NCBI GenBank assembly: GCA_045613745.1
Contig: JAZLBP010000002.1
Coordinates: 124,001-188,000 of the forward strand
Length of the DNA: 64,000 nucleotides
Source of the DNA: UBA940 sp045613745
Lineage (GTDB): Bacteria > Bacteroidota > Bacteroidia > Bacteroidales > Rikenellaceae
Direction of reading: 5' to 3'
Both the position numbers and the translations under genes were made by a program. The notes beneath the pieces were generated by a model. The model saw only the letters and a list, made by a program, of their open reading frames with translations, ran no database searches and had not been told where the DNA came from. Positions 1 to 7,702 of the stretch are shown here, piece after piece. Every line of letters starts with the position of its first letter. The stretch's first letter is position 1.

Positions 1-1286
1 CCGAGGATGGTGTCCGTATCTTGGAGCGTATCCCCCAAATCTATCGCGTATATGGTCCCAGCGGTATCGACGAGGTTACCGACCCCGTAGGTTGCTTTGG
101 TAAGAAACTTGCCGCAACCTTTGCCTTTGTGCTGGGTAACGACAATATGATTGTCCGCTACGAGAACACTCTTGCAGGTCTTACTCCCAAACTTTCGGCC
201 AAGACTCTCACCGCAGGTCCTATGTTCGCGGTGCAGGCTACTGCCATCGAGGATGAGCTCAACGATGGTGTTGTTGTGCTCGACATCGGTCGCGACACCA
301 CCGACCTTTGTATCTGCAAGAACGGCATCGTGCGATATGTGCGTACCATTCCTCTGGGTTCGGGCGACATCAATGCCGATATCCAAGGTTTCGGAATTCC
401 CCAAAGCAAGGTCGAGGGTATCAAACTCACTCACGGACAAGCCTTGGCCGACAAGATTCAGGTTGACAAGACCATCAACGCAGGTCCGAGTATAAAACAA
501 TCGGTGCTCATCACCCAAAAGGCGCTGGCGAAACTTATTGAGTACCGACTCAAAGATATTGTCAAATTTGTCAAGGACGAGATTCGTGACTCGGGTTATG
601 CCGACAAACTGCCTTGCGGTGTGATTCTTACAGGTGGCGGTGCCAACCTGAAAGACATCGACGTGATGTTCTCGAACGAACTTGATATGGATGTGCGTGT
701 GGCACGCCCCAACCTCCACGTTATGACTCCCGAGGGTCGCGAGGAGATGGTCGATAAGTTGGAGTATGCAACCGTAATCGGTATGCTGCACAACGCCAAG
801 GCCAAAGGACTCTATAACCACGTTGAGGTTATCCGTTCGGTTAGTCCCGTTGTGGAGCCCGTAGCAGAGCCCAAGCCACAACCCGTGGCAGAGCCTCGTC
901 GTGTACAACCTACCCCCGTGGTAACCGCACCTGCGCAACCCGTAGTGGAGAAGAGAGTTGAGCCCACACCCGTGGTCGAGAAACCCGTGGTTGAGAAACC
1001 TGTCGAGGTGAAACCCGTAGTTGAGAAGCCCGCAGTGGAGAGTCCTGCTACCGAGCCCGAGCAACCCGCAAAAGAGACTCCCAAGAACCCCTTTATCAGT
1101 TCGATTCAAGGTAAGGTTAAGGAGTTGCGTGGTGGCGACGAGGAGAGTAGCTCGAAGGAGACTGACGACAACAGCGATGAGCAACCTTCGGAGGACAAGA
1201 CCCCTTGGTATGTTCGTCTGCGCGACAAGGTGCGCGATGCAATTTTCCCCGAGACCGTCGAGGATGATGACATCAGCTACCGCTAA
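1..1286 (+). CDS. ftsA: Cell division protein FtsA (C-terminal part, cut by window start)
   Basis: Actin-like ATPase that tethers FtsZ to the membrane and recruits later division proteins. The reading frame is open from base 3, so the true start lies upstream; the TTG at 21 is not the start. The visible part has the phosphate-2 type motif VVVLDIGRDTTDL and the adenosine-binding region VILTGGGANLKDI. After the fold comes a long low-complexity linker (about 834-1100) rich in Pro, Val, Glu and Lys with repeated VVEKPV units, then an acidic stretch and a basic C-terminus WYVRLRDKVRDAIF that may be the amphipathic membrane-targeting helix. ftsZ follows after 26 bp. The linker is strikingly like one in FtsZ (see findings). 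Confidence 0.93.
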   Translation, partial: EDGVRILERIPQIYRVYGPSGIDEVTDPVGCFGKKLAATFAFVLGNDNMIVRYENTLAGLTPKLSAKTLTAGPMFAVQATAIEDELNDGVVVLDIGRDTTDLCICKNGIVRYVRTIPLGSGDINADIQGFGIPQSKVEGIKLTHGQALADKIQVDKTINAGPSIKQSVLITQKALAKLIEYRLKDIVKFVKDEIRDSGYADKLPCGVILTGGGANLKDIDVMFSNELDMDVRVARPNLHVMTPEGREEMVDKLEYATVIGMLHNAKAKGLYNHVEVIRSVSPVVEPVAEPKPQPVAEPRRVQPTPVVTAPAQPVVEKRVEPTPVVEKPVVEKPVEVKPVVEKPAVESPATEPEQPAKETPKNPFISSIQGKVKELRGGDEESSSKETDDNSDEQPSEDKTPWYVRLRDKVRDAIFPETVEDDDISYR

Positions 1287-1312
1287 ACAACCACATACAG
1301 TACGCAAACACC

Positions 1313-2650
1313 ATGAATAGCGATATCTTAAATACACTCAATGTGGAGGAAATCACCCATAGCGACATTATGGTTGTGGGTGTGGGAGGTGCCGGAGGTA
1401 ATGCTCTCAACAATATGATTGAAAGCCAAATCTACAACGTCACCTTTATGGCCTGCAACACCGACCAAGACGCTTTGGAGAATAGCAAGGCCGAACTGCG
1501 ACTGCAACTCGGCAATGGTAAGGGTGCGGGCAACAACCCTGCAAAGGGTCAGGCTATGGCTTTGGAGAGCCTGAGCGACATTTGCGATATGCTGCGTGCT
1601 TCGGGTGCCAAGATGATATTCTTCACCGCAGGTATGGGTGGTGGTACGGGTACGGGTGCTACGCCCGTTATTGCTCGTGCGGCCCGCGACCTGCACGAAA
1701 AACTGATGCAGGAGGACGAGAACTCTTTGGGCGTTCTGACCGTGGCTGTTGTGACCACTCCCTTTACCAACGAGGGTCCCACACGTGTAAACCAAGCGCG
1801 CGAGGGTATCGAGGAGTTGCGCAAATGGGTGGATGCAATTCTGGTTATCAACAACGACAGCCTGATTGGTCTGTGCGGTAACTTGCCCGAGGCTGAGGCA
1901 TTGAAGGTGCTCGACGGCATCCTGACCTCGGCAGTTAAGGGTATGGCCGAGATTATTACCCTGGTTGGTAATGTCAATATCGATATTGCCGACGCCAATA
2001 CGGTGCTCAAAAATAGCGGCAATGTGCTGATGGGTACGGGATGTGCCAGCGGTGTTGACCGTGTGAAGGCCGTTGTGGACCAATGCTTCAACTCGCCGTT
2101 GTTTGAGAACCGCGACATCTATGGCGCAAAACATATTCTGCTCGACATCCATTATAGTAGCACCAATCCCATTACGATGAACGAGTCGAGTCTGATTCGT
2201 GATATGTTGCAAGAGAAGGCGGGCGGCAAGGCCAACCTTATCTGGGGTAACTGCATCAAGGATGAGTTGGGCGACAATATCGAAATTGTGGTTGTTGCCA
2301 GTGGCTTCAATGTAGAGCAACCCGTTGTGGAGAAGCCCGTCGAGGTTGAGGCCGAGGAGTCTGCTACCGAGAGTGGCGAGCCTACCGAGAACTCGCTTAC
2401 ACTATCGACCCCCGCAATGGAGGAGATTCACGAGGAGGCGCAAGATGTGCTCCACTTCCGTGGTGTGAACCGCTACGACAATATGTCGGAAATATATAAT
2501 ACCCCCGCAATCAAACGCTATGGCGGCTCGTACGAGGATTTGCGTCCTTCGGCTGCGGCCAAAAAGAATGTGGTGGTACAACAAGACAAACCTGCCAAGC
2601 CGGAGCCCGAGCAAACACTGGGTGATGGCTCGCTCGATCTCCAATTCTAA
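1313..2650 (+). CDS. ftsZ: Cell division protein FtsZ
   Basis: Tubulin-like GTPase that polymerises into the division ring. The N-terminal GTP-binding loop GVGGAGGNALNNM (about residue 23) and the tubulin signature GGGTGTG (about residue 109) are intact. The globular core ends near residue 335. It is followed by an acidic linker containing PVVEKPVEVEAEE, very like the FtsA linker. A motif resembling the conserved C-terminal peptide (YNTPAIKRYGG, near residue 400) sits about 40 residues before the end rather than at the terminus. At 445 aa it is somewhat longer than most FtsZ because of this tail. The ATG at 1313 follows ftsA closely and gldE starts 6 bp downstream, so the three are probably cotranscribed. 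Confidence 0.97.
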   Translation: MNSDILNTLNVEEITHSDIMVVGVGGAGGNALNNMIESQIYNVTFMACNTDQDALENSKAELRLQLGNGKGAGNNPAKGQAMALESLSDICDMLRASGAKMIFFTAGMGGGTGTGATPVIARAARDLHEKLMQEDENSLGVLTVAVVTTPFTNEGPTRVNQAREGIEELRKWVDAILVINNDSLIGLCGNLPEAEALKVLDGILTSAVKGMAEIITLVGNVNIDIADANTVLKNSGNVLMGTGCASGVDRVKAVVDQCFNSPLFENRDIYGAKHILLDIHYSSTNPITMNESSLIRDMLQEKAGGKANLIWGNCIKDELGDNIEIVVVASGFNVEQPVVEKPVEVEAEESATESGEPTENSLTLSTPAMEEIHEEAQDVLHFRGVNRYDNMSEIYNTPAIKRYGGSYEDLRPSAAAKKNVVVQQDKPAKPEPEQTLGDGSLDLQF

Positions 2651-2656
2651 TCGGGG

Positions 2657-3994
2657 TTGGCAGAAGAACCAAAAAGGAAGCATACTTTGATAGAGATTAT
2701 AGAACATAGTTTTAGCTCGCCCGGAGTTTTGGCGCTACTCATTTGTGTAGTAGCGCTGTTGTTTTGTTCGGGCTTTATCTCCGGTTCGGAGACGGCGCTC
2801 TTCTCGTTGTCGCCCTCAGATATGGACGACATCCAGCAGAAAGCCAAGGATCGCCACGCAGGCGCCGAGGCAGTGGTCGATTTGGTGGGCAATAGCGAAT
2901 ATACGCTTGCAACCATCCTGATGCTCAATAACCTGGTTAATATCCTTATTACACTACTGCTGACACGAATCATCGACCGCACGATGGAGTTTGCTTCGCC
3001 CGTTGCGGAGTTTGTGTTTGTGTCGGTGTTTGTGACCTTCCTTCTGCTGCTCTTTGGCGAGGTGCTGCCCAAGGTCTTTGCATCGCACTACTCCAAGAGT
3101 TTTGCAATGTTTGGCGCACCTATTCTCCGAGTTTTGCGCAAGATTACACGACCGCTGGCTTTTGTGCTTGTAAGGTCGGGTAGCAAGGTGGGCGAACTTT
3201 CGGAATCTACTCGTGACAACCTCTCGCTCGACGAGCTGTCGGAGGCTATTGACATCACCCAAACGCGCAACGACGAGGAGCGTCAGATGTTGAGTGGCGT
3301 TGTGAACTTTGCCGACACCGAGGTCGAGGGTATTATGTGCCCGAGGGTCGATATTGTGGCCTTGGAGGAGGGCGTGGGCTTTGACATTGTCAAACGTACG
3401 TTCATCTCGTCGGGATTTTCGCGTATTCCCGTCTATCGTGGCTCGCTTGACGAGGTGTGCGGTGTGCTCTATATCAAAGATGTGTTTCCCAACTTGGGCG
3501 AGGACGACACCTTCGATTGGAAAAAGCTGGTGCGCCCTGCCTACTTTGTGACCGAACATAAGAAGATTGCCGACCTGTTGGAGGACTTCCGTGCCAAACG
3601 TGTGCATATGGCTATCGTTGTGGACGAGTATGGTTCGACCCTGGGTTTGGTGTCGCTCGAAGATATTTTAGAGGAGGTTGTGGGCGAGATTTCGGACGAG
3701 AGCGATGTCGATGAGCCTCAATGCTACGACAAGATTGCCGAGGGAGTGTGGATTTTCGATGCCAAGACACACCTCGGAGATATGGCCAAGATTGTGGGCG
3801 TGGACGAGTCGCTGTTCGATAAGGTGAAGGGTAATGCCGAGACCCTTGCGGGTGTGATGCTCGAATACAAACGCCGCTTCCTGCGCAAGGGCGATACTCT
3901 CCGTCTGGATGGCATAACACTCACCGTGACCGAGGCGCAGGCCCGCAAGGTGAGCCGAATCAAGATTGAAACAAATGACGAAACCAGTCGTTAG
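2657..3994 (+). CDS. gldE: GldE-like CNNM/CBS-domain membrane protein (CorC/HlyC family)
   Basis: Integral membrane protein of the CNNM (DUF21) plus CBS pair plus CorC_HlyC family, called GldE in Bacteroidota. Hydrophobic segments lie at about residues 20-45, 90-115, 118-140 and 150-170 (for example VFVSVFVTFLLLLFGEVLPK). The CBS pair is around 205-335 (MCPRVDIVALEE, then AIVVDEYGSTLGLVSLEDIL) and the CorC domain occupies the last 100 residues. The family is linked to ion transport, and in gliding species to motility; gliding itself is not implied here. The only start near the ftsZ stop is a TTG at 2657. The next gene overlaps its 3' end by about 20 bp, indicating translational coupling. Confidence 0.88.
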   Translation: MAEEPKRKHTLIEIIEHSFSSPGVLALLICVVALLFCSGFISGSETALFSLSPSDMDDIQQKAKDRHAGAEAVVDLVGNSEYTLATILMLNNLVNILITLLLTRIIDRTMEFASPVAEFVFVSVFVTFLLLLFGEVLPKVFASHYSKSFAMFGAPILRVLRKITRPLAFVLVRSGSKVGELSESTRDNLSLDELSEAIDITQTRNDEERQMLSGVVNFADTEVEGIMCPRVDIVALEEGVGFDIVKRTFISSGFSRIPVYRGSLDEVCGVLYIKDVFPNLGEDDTFDWKKLVRPAYFVTEHKKIADLLEDFRAKRVHMAIVVDEYGSTLGLVSLEDILEEVVGEISDESDVDEPQCYDKIAEGVWIFDAKTHLGDMAKIVGVDESLFDKVKGNAETLAGVMLEYKRRFLRKGDTLRLDGITLTVTEAQARKVSRIKIETNDETSR

Positions 3995-4595
3995 GGCGAT
4001 TCCCTCCTATGCCGAGGTGGTGGCTGCGGCCCTGCCCGTGGAGCGTGCCGAGGCCGAGGAGCGATTCTCTGCCGAGGGGCGACGTGCCGAGTGGCTTGCG
4101 TGGCGAGGTGTGGTGCGCGAACTGTTGTGTGACAAGGGTTTCGCGACCGAAGATTTCCGAATAGTCTATAATGAATGTGGTGCGCCCGAAGTTCGTAGGG
4201 CGGACAACTCCCAAAAGCTATATTATATAGGTGTGTCGCACTGCCGAGGACGTGTGGCTGTTGTGGTGTCGGCCGCGCCGTGTGGCGTGGATGTTGAGTG
4301 GGCCGACCGCAACTTCGAGCGTGCAGCCTCACGCTATATTTCGCCCGAGGAGCGAGCATTGGAGCAACACTGCCCCGAGCGTGTGAGCGGTGCTGTGTGG
4401 TGCGCCAAGGAGGCAGTGTATAAATACTTCTCGGCACAAGGGGTGAAGTACCCCGATTTTCTGAATGATATAAGGGTTGTTGCCAGCGACCTGTCGCGTG
4501 GCGTGTTGAGGGTTGCCGTGGGGGCAGACTCTCTTGTGGATGTGTGTGTGGAGTGGACCTCCGAGGGGTTAATTGTCGCCTCGGTGGGGGTCTAA
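3975..4595 (+). CDS. 4'-phosphopantetheinyl transferase, Sfp type
   Basis: Transfers the phosphopantetheine arm of CoA to a serine of an acyl or peptidyl carrier protein. The two signature motifs are present: GVDVEW (about residue 103, Mg-binding Asp/Glu) and WCAKEAVYKYF (about residue 142). At about 206 aa it has Sfp-family size. An in-frame TTG at 3966 would add three residues, but the ATG at 3975 is the more likely start and lies inside the end of gldE. The 3' end runs 27 bp into the 3' end of the convergent MATE gene. No carrier protein or synthase is next to it, so a general role in activating the fatty-acid ACP is likely; this is inference. Confidence 0.88.
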   Translation: MTKPVVRAIPSYAEVVAAALPVERAEAEERFSAEGRRAEWLAWRGVVRELLCDKGFATEDFRIVYNECGAPEVRRADNSQKLYYIGVSHCRGRVAVVVSAAPCGVDVEWADRNFERAASRYISPEERALEQHCPERVSGAVWCAKEAVYKYFSAQGVKYPDFLNDIRVVASDLSRGVLRVAVGADSLVDVCVEWTSEGLIVASVGV

Positions 4596-5951
4596 ACGAC
4601 GCAGACGACGAATCTCAAAGAAGAGCAATACCGCAGCCAACAATGAAGCCATTCCATCGGCAATGGGCATACTAATCCAAACTCCGTCGGTTCCATAGAG
4701 GGGCGGAAGAATAATCAACAACGGAACAAGGAATACCAACTGACGAGTTGTCGAAAGAATGATGGCTCGCTTGGCGCGTTTGATGTATTGGAAGAAACTC
4801 GAAGCCACAATCTGGAATCCCACAATCGGGAAGATAAGCATCACTGTGCGCATAGCGTGCGACGCAATCTCCACAAGTTGAGCGCCATCGGGGTCGCCCT
4901 CGCCAACAAACAGTCCCGCAATACGGTCGGGAATCAACTGGCTCATCAAACTTGCAACGGTCATAAGTGCTACGGCACATCCCACGGTGGTCCACAGCGC
5001 GCGTTGTACGCGGTCGTAACGTCGTGCTCCGTAGTTGTATCCCACGATGGGTTGCATACCCTGATTCAGACCGTTAATCATCATAATGAAGAGCATAACG
5101 ATACGGTTGACAATGCCGTAGGCGCCCACATAGATGTCGCCACCGTAAGTGAGCAGTGCTTTGTTGACGAAAATTACCACTATGCAGGTGCAGAGGTTCA
5201 TCATCAGAGGTGCGGCACCAATCGACAGCACGTCACGCACAATGTAGCCTCGGGGGCGGAAAATATCGCGGCGGAAGTGCAGGTAGTTCTTCGAGTTGCA
5301 GTAGTGGAACATCTCCACTGTCAGAGCTGTAACCTGCGCCAGCACGGTTGCCATTGCCGAGCCCGTCACTCCCCATTTGAATACAAAGATAAACAGCGGA
5401 TTCAAGCATACGTTCACCACCACTGCTGTGAGCATTACGCTCATCGAACGCATCGGATAGCCCGAGGCGCGCAACACCTCGTTGAGTCCGAGGTAGAGGT
5501 GTGTCACCACGTTACCCGTCAGAATCACCTTCATAAAGTCGTGGGCATAGGGCAGGGTGGCCTCGCTTGCGCCGAAAATCAGCAGAATGTCGTCGAGGAA
5601 AATCAAACCCACCGCCGACAGCAGCAGACCGATGCAGATGTTCATAAACACAAGGTTGCCGAGGGTTTTGAAAGCCTCCTCCTTGCGTCCCTGACCCATA
5701 CGAATCGAAACCATAGCCGCCGAGCCGATACCCACCATCGCACCAAAGGCCGACAGAATGTTCATCAGGGGCATAGCCACCGCCAGCGCCGAGAGAGCCA
5801 TTGCTCCCACGCCGTGGCCGATAAATACGCTATCGACAATGTTGAAAATGCTTGACGAGGCCATTGCAATGATAGCGGGTGTGGCATATCCTGCAATGAG
5901 TCGGGGTATGGAGGCCGAGCCGAGTTTCTCTTGTTCGGTGAGGTTTTTCAT
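4569..5951 (-). CDS. MATE family multidrug/drug-type efflux transporter
   Basis: Predicted 460-residue inner-membrane exporter with about 12 hydrophobic segments, using a Na+ or H+ gradient. Family features are the N-terminal SIPRLIAGYATPAI and the internal repeat with NGLNQGMQPIVGYNYGARR in the second half, a MATE hallmark. The frame is open further upstream, but those residues (positions 5952-6173) are low-quality sequence over the neighbouring intergenic DNA, so the ATG at 5951 (MKNLTEQEK) is chosen. Substrate cannot be inferred. It stands alone on the minus strand, convergent with the phosphopantetheinyl transferase gene. Confidence 0.92.
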   Translation of the reverse strand: MKNLTEQEKLGSASIPRLIAGYATPAIIAMASSSIFNIVDSVFIGHGVGAMALSALAVAMPLMNILSAFGAMVGIGSAAMVSIRMGQGRKEEAFKTLGNLVFMNICIGLLLSAVGLIFLDDILLIFGASEATLPYAHDFMKVILTGNVVTHLYLGLNEVLRASGYPMRSMSVMLTAVVVNVCLNPLFIFVFKWGVTGSAMATVLAQVTALTVEMFHYCNSKNYLHFRRDIFRPRGYIVRDVLSIGAAPLMMNLCTCIVVIFVNKALLTYGGDIYVGAYGIVNRIVMLFIMMINGLNQGMQPIVGYNYGARRYDRVQRALWTTVGCAVALMTVASLMSQLIPDRIAGLFVGEGDPDGAQLVEIASHAMRTVMLIFPIVGFQIVASSFFQYIKRAKRAIILSTTRQLVFLVPLLIILPPLYGTDGVWISMPIADGMASLLAAVLLFFEIRRLRRLDPHRGDN

Positions 5952-6023
5952 CTTTTTTGGTCTTCTTTTGCGGTGCAAATATCCGAATTTGATTTTATAA
6001 ATCAAAATTACGCGCCACTTATC

Positions 6024-6069
6024 CCAAAAACAAGGACCGCCACAACCTTGCGGGTCGGGCAGTCCTTGG
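6024..6069 (-). terminator. Rho-independent terminator of the DUF3857 gene pair
   Basis: On the minus strand CAAGGACTGCC and GGCGGTCCTTG form a stem with an 18-base loop, followed by TTTTTGGG. It lies 22 bases past the stop of the gene ending at 6092. Confidence 0.8.
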
Positions 6070-6091
6070 TGTAGTGTGGCACGGTGGCCGA

Positions 6092-7687
6092 CTATTCGTA
6101 GATGAGTGTCAGCGGAGCTGTGTTTTGGTTGAGTACCAACAGCTCGCGCAGTTGTTTCCACTCCGAGGGCCAAACGATGGTCTTGTTGACCTTGATGGCG
6201 CGCTTAACGGTGGCTTTGTTGCCGTCGATTGCAACCTCCCACGATGCGCTGCCCAGAGCGTTTGCGACCGATTGCTTGCGGGGTGCGGTGGTGAATTTAC
6301 CCGACTCCAAAGTTACGGTGTACACCTCGCTGCGGTCGATGATGTTGTACACCTCGAAGGGCTCGGTGCGAGTGGTGTTCAGACCAGCGTAGTTGAGGCC
6401 GTAGCTGGGCAGGGTCAGAGTGTTGAAACCACCCATCGCTTTGGCTTTGACGTCCGATTGTTTTACGCCGTCGGCTGACACAGTGGCCTTGCCCTCGGCA
6501 TTTACGCAGACTTCGACTTTGGTGTGTTTGGTGTCGGCGATGTGCTCAACCTCGACGGGAGCCATAGTCACCATCGAAACCCACTTTTGGCGGTCGGCAT
6601 TCTCGCTGGGAGTGAAGATCGAGCCACCTCCTTTAATCCACATTTTCTTGCCCTCGACATCAGCACATACAGCCGCGGTGGTGAAGCCCGAAAGGTTGAA
6701 TACGGGGCAGTCGGCGGGGTAGCACAACAGGATGTCGCAGTTGAAGCCCTCGCCAAGCAACATCTTGTTAATCATAAAGATATTGTCCAACTCGGAGCCA
6801 TAACAGCGAGCATCTACGGTGCGTGCGGGAGCGTGACGATAGCCGATGAGCGAGAAGGGGATGTTTTTCATATCGACCATCGAGCCAACGTAGTTGCAAA
6901 TGGCTTTCACTTTGGCCTCGCCTTGTTTGCCCTCGACGCGCGCGGGAGCGATGCGGAACATATCGCGAGTGTCGTAGAAGATGCGACCTGTAACGGCTGC
7001 GGTGTTCTCCAAAGTGGTGGCATACAGACGGGTTTTGCCGTAGGTTGCCGAGCCGTAGCGCTCGTTGTAGTAGGGTTTAACTTTGCTCCATTTCCAGGTG
7101 TAGCTGCCGGTGAGCTGTTTCTCGCCTGCGCACTTGCCATTGGCATCCACAACACCATAGCGCAGGGTCTTGCCCTTGGGAAGGTTTACGGTGATGCTCA
7201 GGTTGCGAACGTCGGCTGCGTATTGCGAAATAACCTCGGTGAAATCCAACTCGCCACCCAACATATCGGCCGAAGTGGTGATGGTGTAGTCGAGGAATGC
7301 TGTTGCGCCCAGCTCCAAACCTGTGTGGGTTACGACCATCTCGGTAAGGTGGTTGTAGGCGGGTGCATCAGCCGAGTGGCGGGGCAACACCTCGTTGAAG
7401 GCGTTGGCGGGTACGGTGATGATGGTGCCGTCCACCTGACGAGTGTAGCACTCATTGATGGTGAGCTTTTGGAACTCGGGGTTGTACTCGATGAAGGTCT
7501 CGCCAAACAGCGAGAAGAACGAACTCATTGTGTTGTAGGTCAGACTGCTGCGGACGCGCAGAGTGGTCGAACCATCCTCGTTCAAGGTGTATGTCTTGTC
7601 CAAGTAGTTGAAAGTGGCCTCTGTTTGTGCTGTTGCGCCTACGGCAAACGCAATCAGCGCCACTACCGAAAGAAATATCTTTTTCAT
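6092..7687 (-). CDS. Secreted DUF3857 protein with degenerate (catalytically dead) transglutaminase fold
   Basis: 531-residue protein with a signal peptide (about residues 1-20, ends GATAQ). The N-terminal half is a DUF3857-type beta domain. The region around residues 285-350 aligns with the transglutaminase core of the upstream neighbour: RCYGSELDNIFMINKML here against RCGVCKDKAAILISML there. The catalytic Cys position is Ser298, and the His and Asp of the triad have no obvious counterpart. The C-terminal ends of the two proteins are also alike (LLVLNQNTAPLTLIYE against LLAYKTANQTLTFTK). It follows that gene by 15 bp, so the two are an operon. Probably a non-enzymatic partner or binding paralogue; function unknown. 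Confidence 0.8.
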   Translation of the reverse strand: MKKIFLSVVALIAFAVGATAQTEATFNYLDKTYTLNEDGSTTLRVRSSLTYNTMSSFFSLFGETFIEYNPEFQKLTINECYTRQVDGTIITVPANAFNEVLPRHSADAPAYNHLTEMVVTHTGLELGATAFLDYTITTSADMLGGELDFTEVISQYAADVRNLSITVNLPKGKTLRYGVVDANGKCAGEKQLTGSYTWKWSKVKPYYNERYGSATYGKTRLYATTLENTAAVTGRIFYDTRDMFRIAPARVEGKQGEAKVKAICNYVGSMVDMKNIPFSLIGYRHAPARTVDARCYGSELDNIFMINKMLLGEGFNCDILLCYPADCPVFNLSGFTTAAVCADVEGKKMWIKGGGSIFTPSENADRQKWVSMVTMAPVEVEHIADTKHTKVEVCVNAEGKATVSADGVKQSDVKAKAMGGFNTLTLPSYGLNYAGLNTTRTEPFEVYNIIDRSEVYTVTLESGKFTTAPRKQSVANALGSASWEVAIDGNKATVKRAIKVNKTIVWPSEWKQLRELLVLNQNTAPLTLIYE

Positions 7688-7702
7688 AAACTTGTGTGTA
7701 CG

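Noticed and set aside
5952..6173. N-terminal extension of the MATE protein
   Set aside because: The added 74 residues lack membrane-protein features and run over the promoter and terminator region; the ATG at 5951 starts the conserved part.
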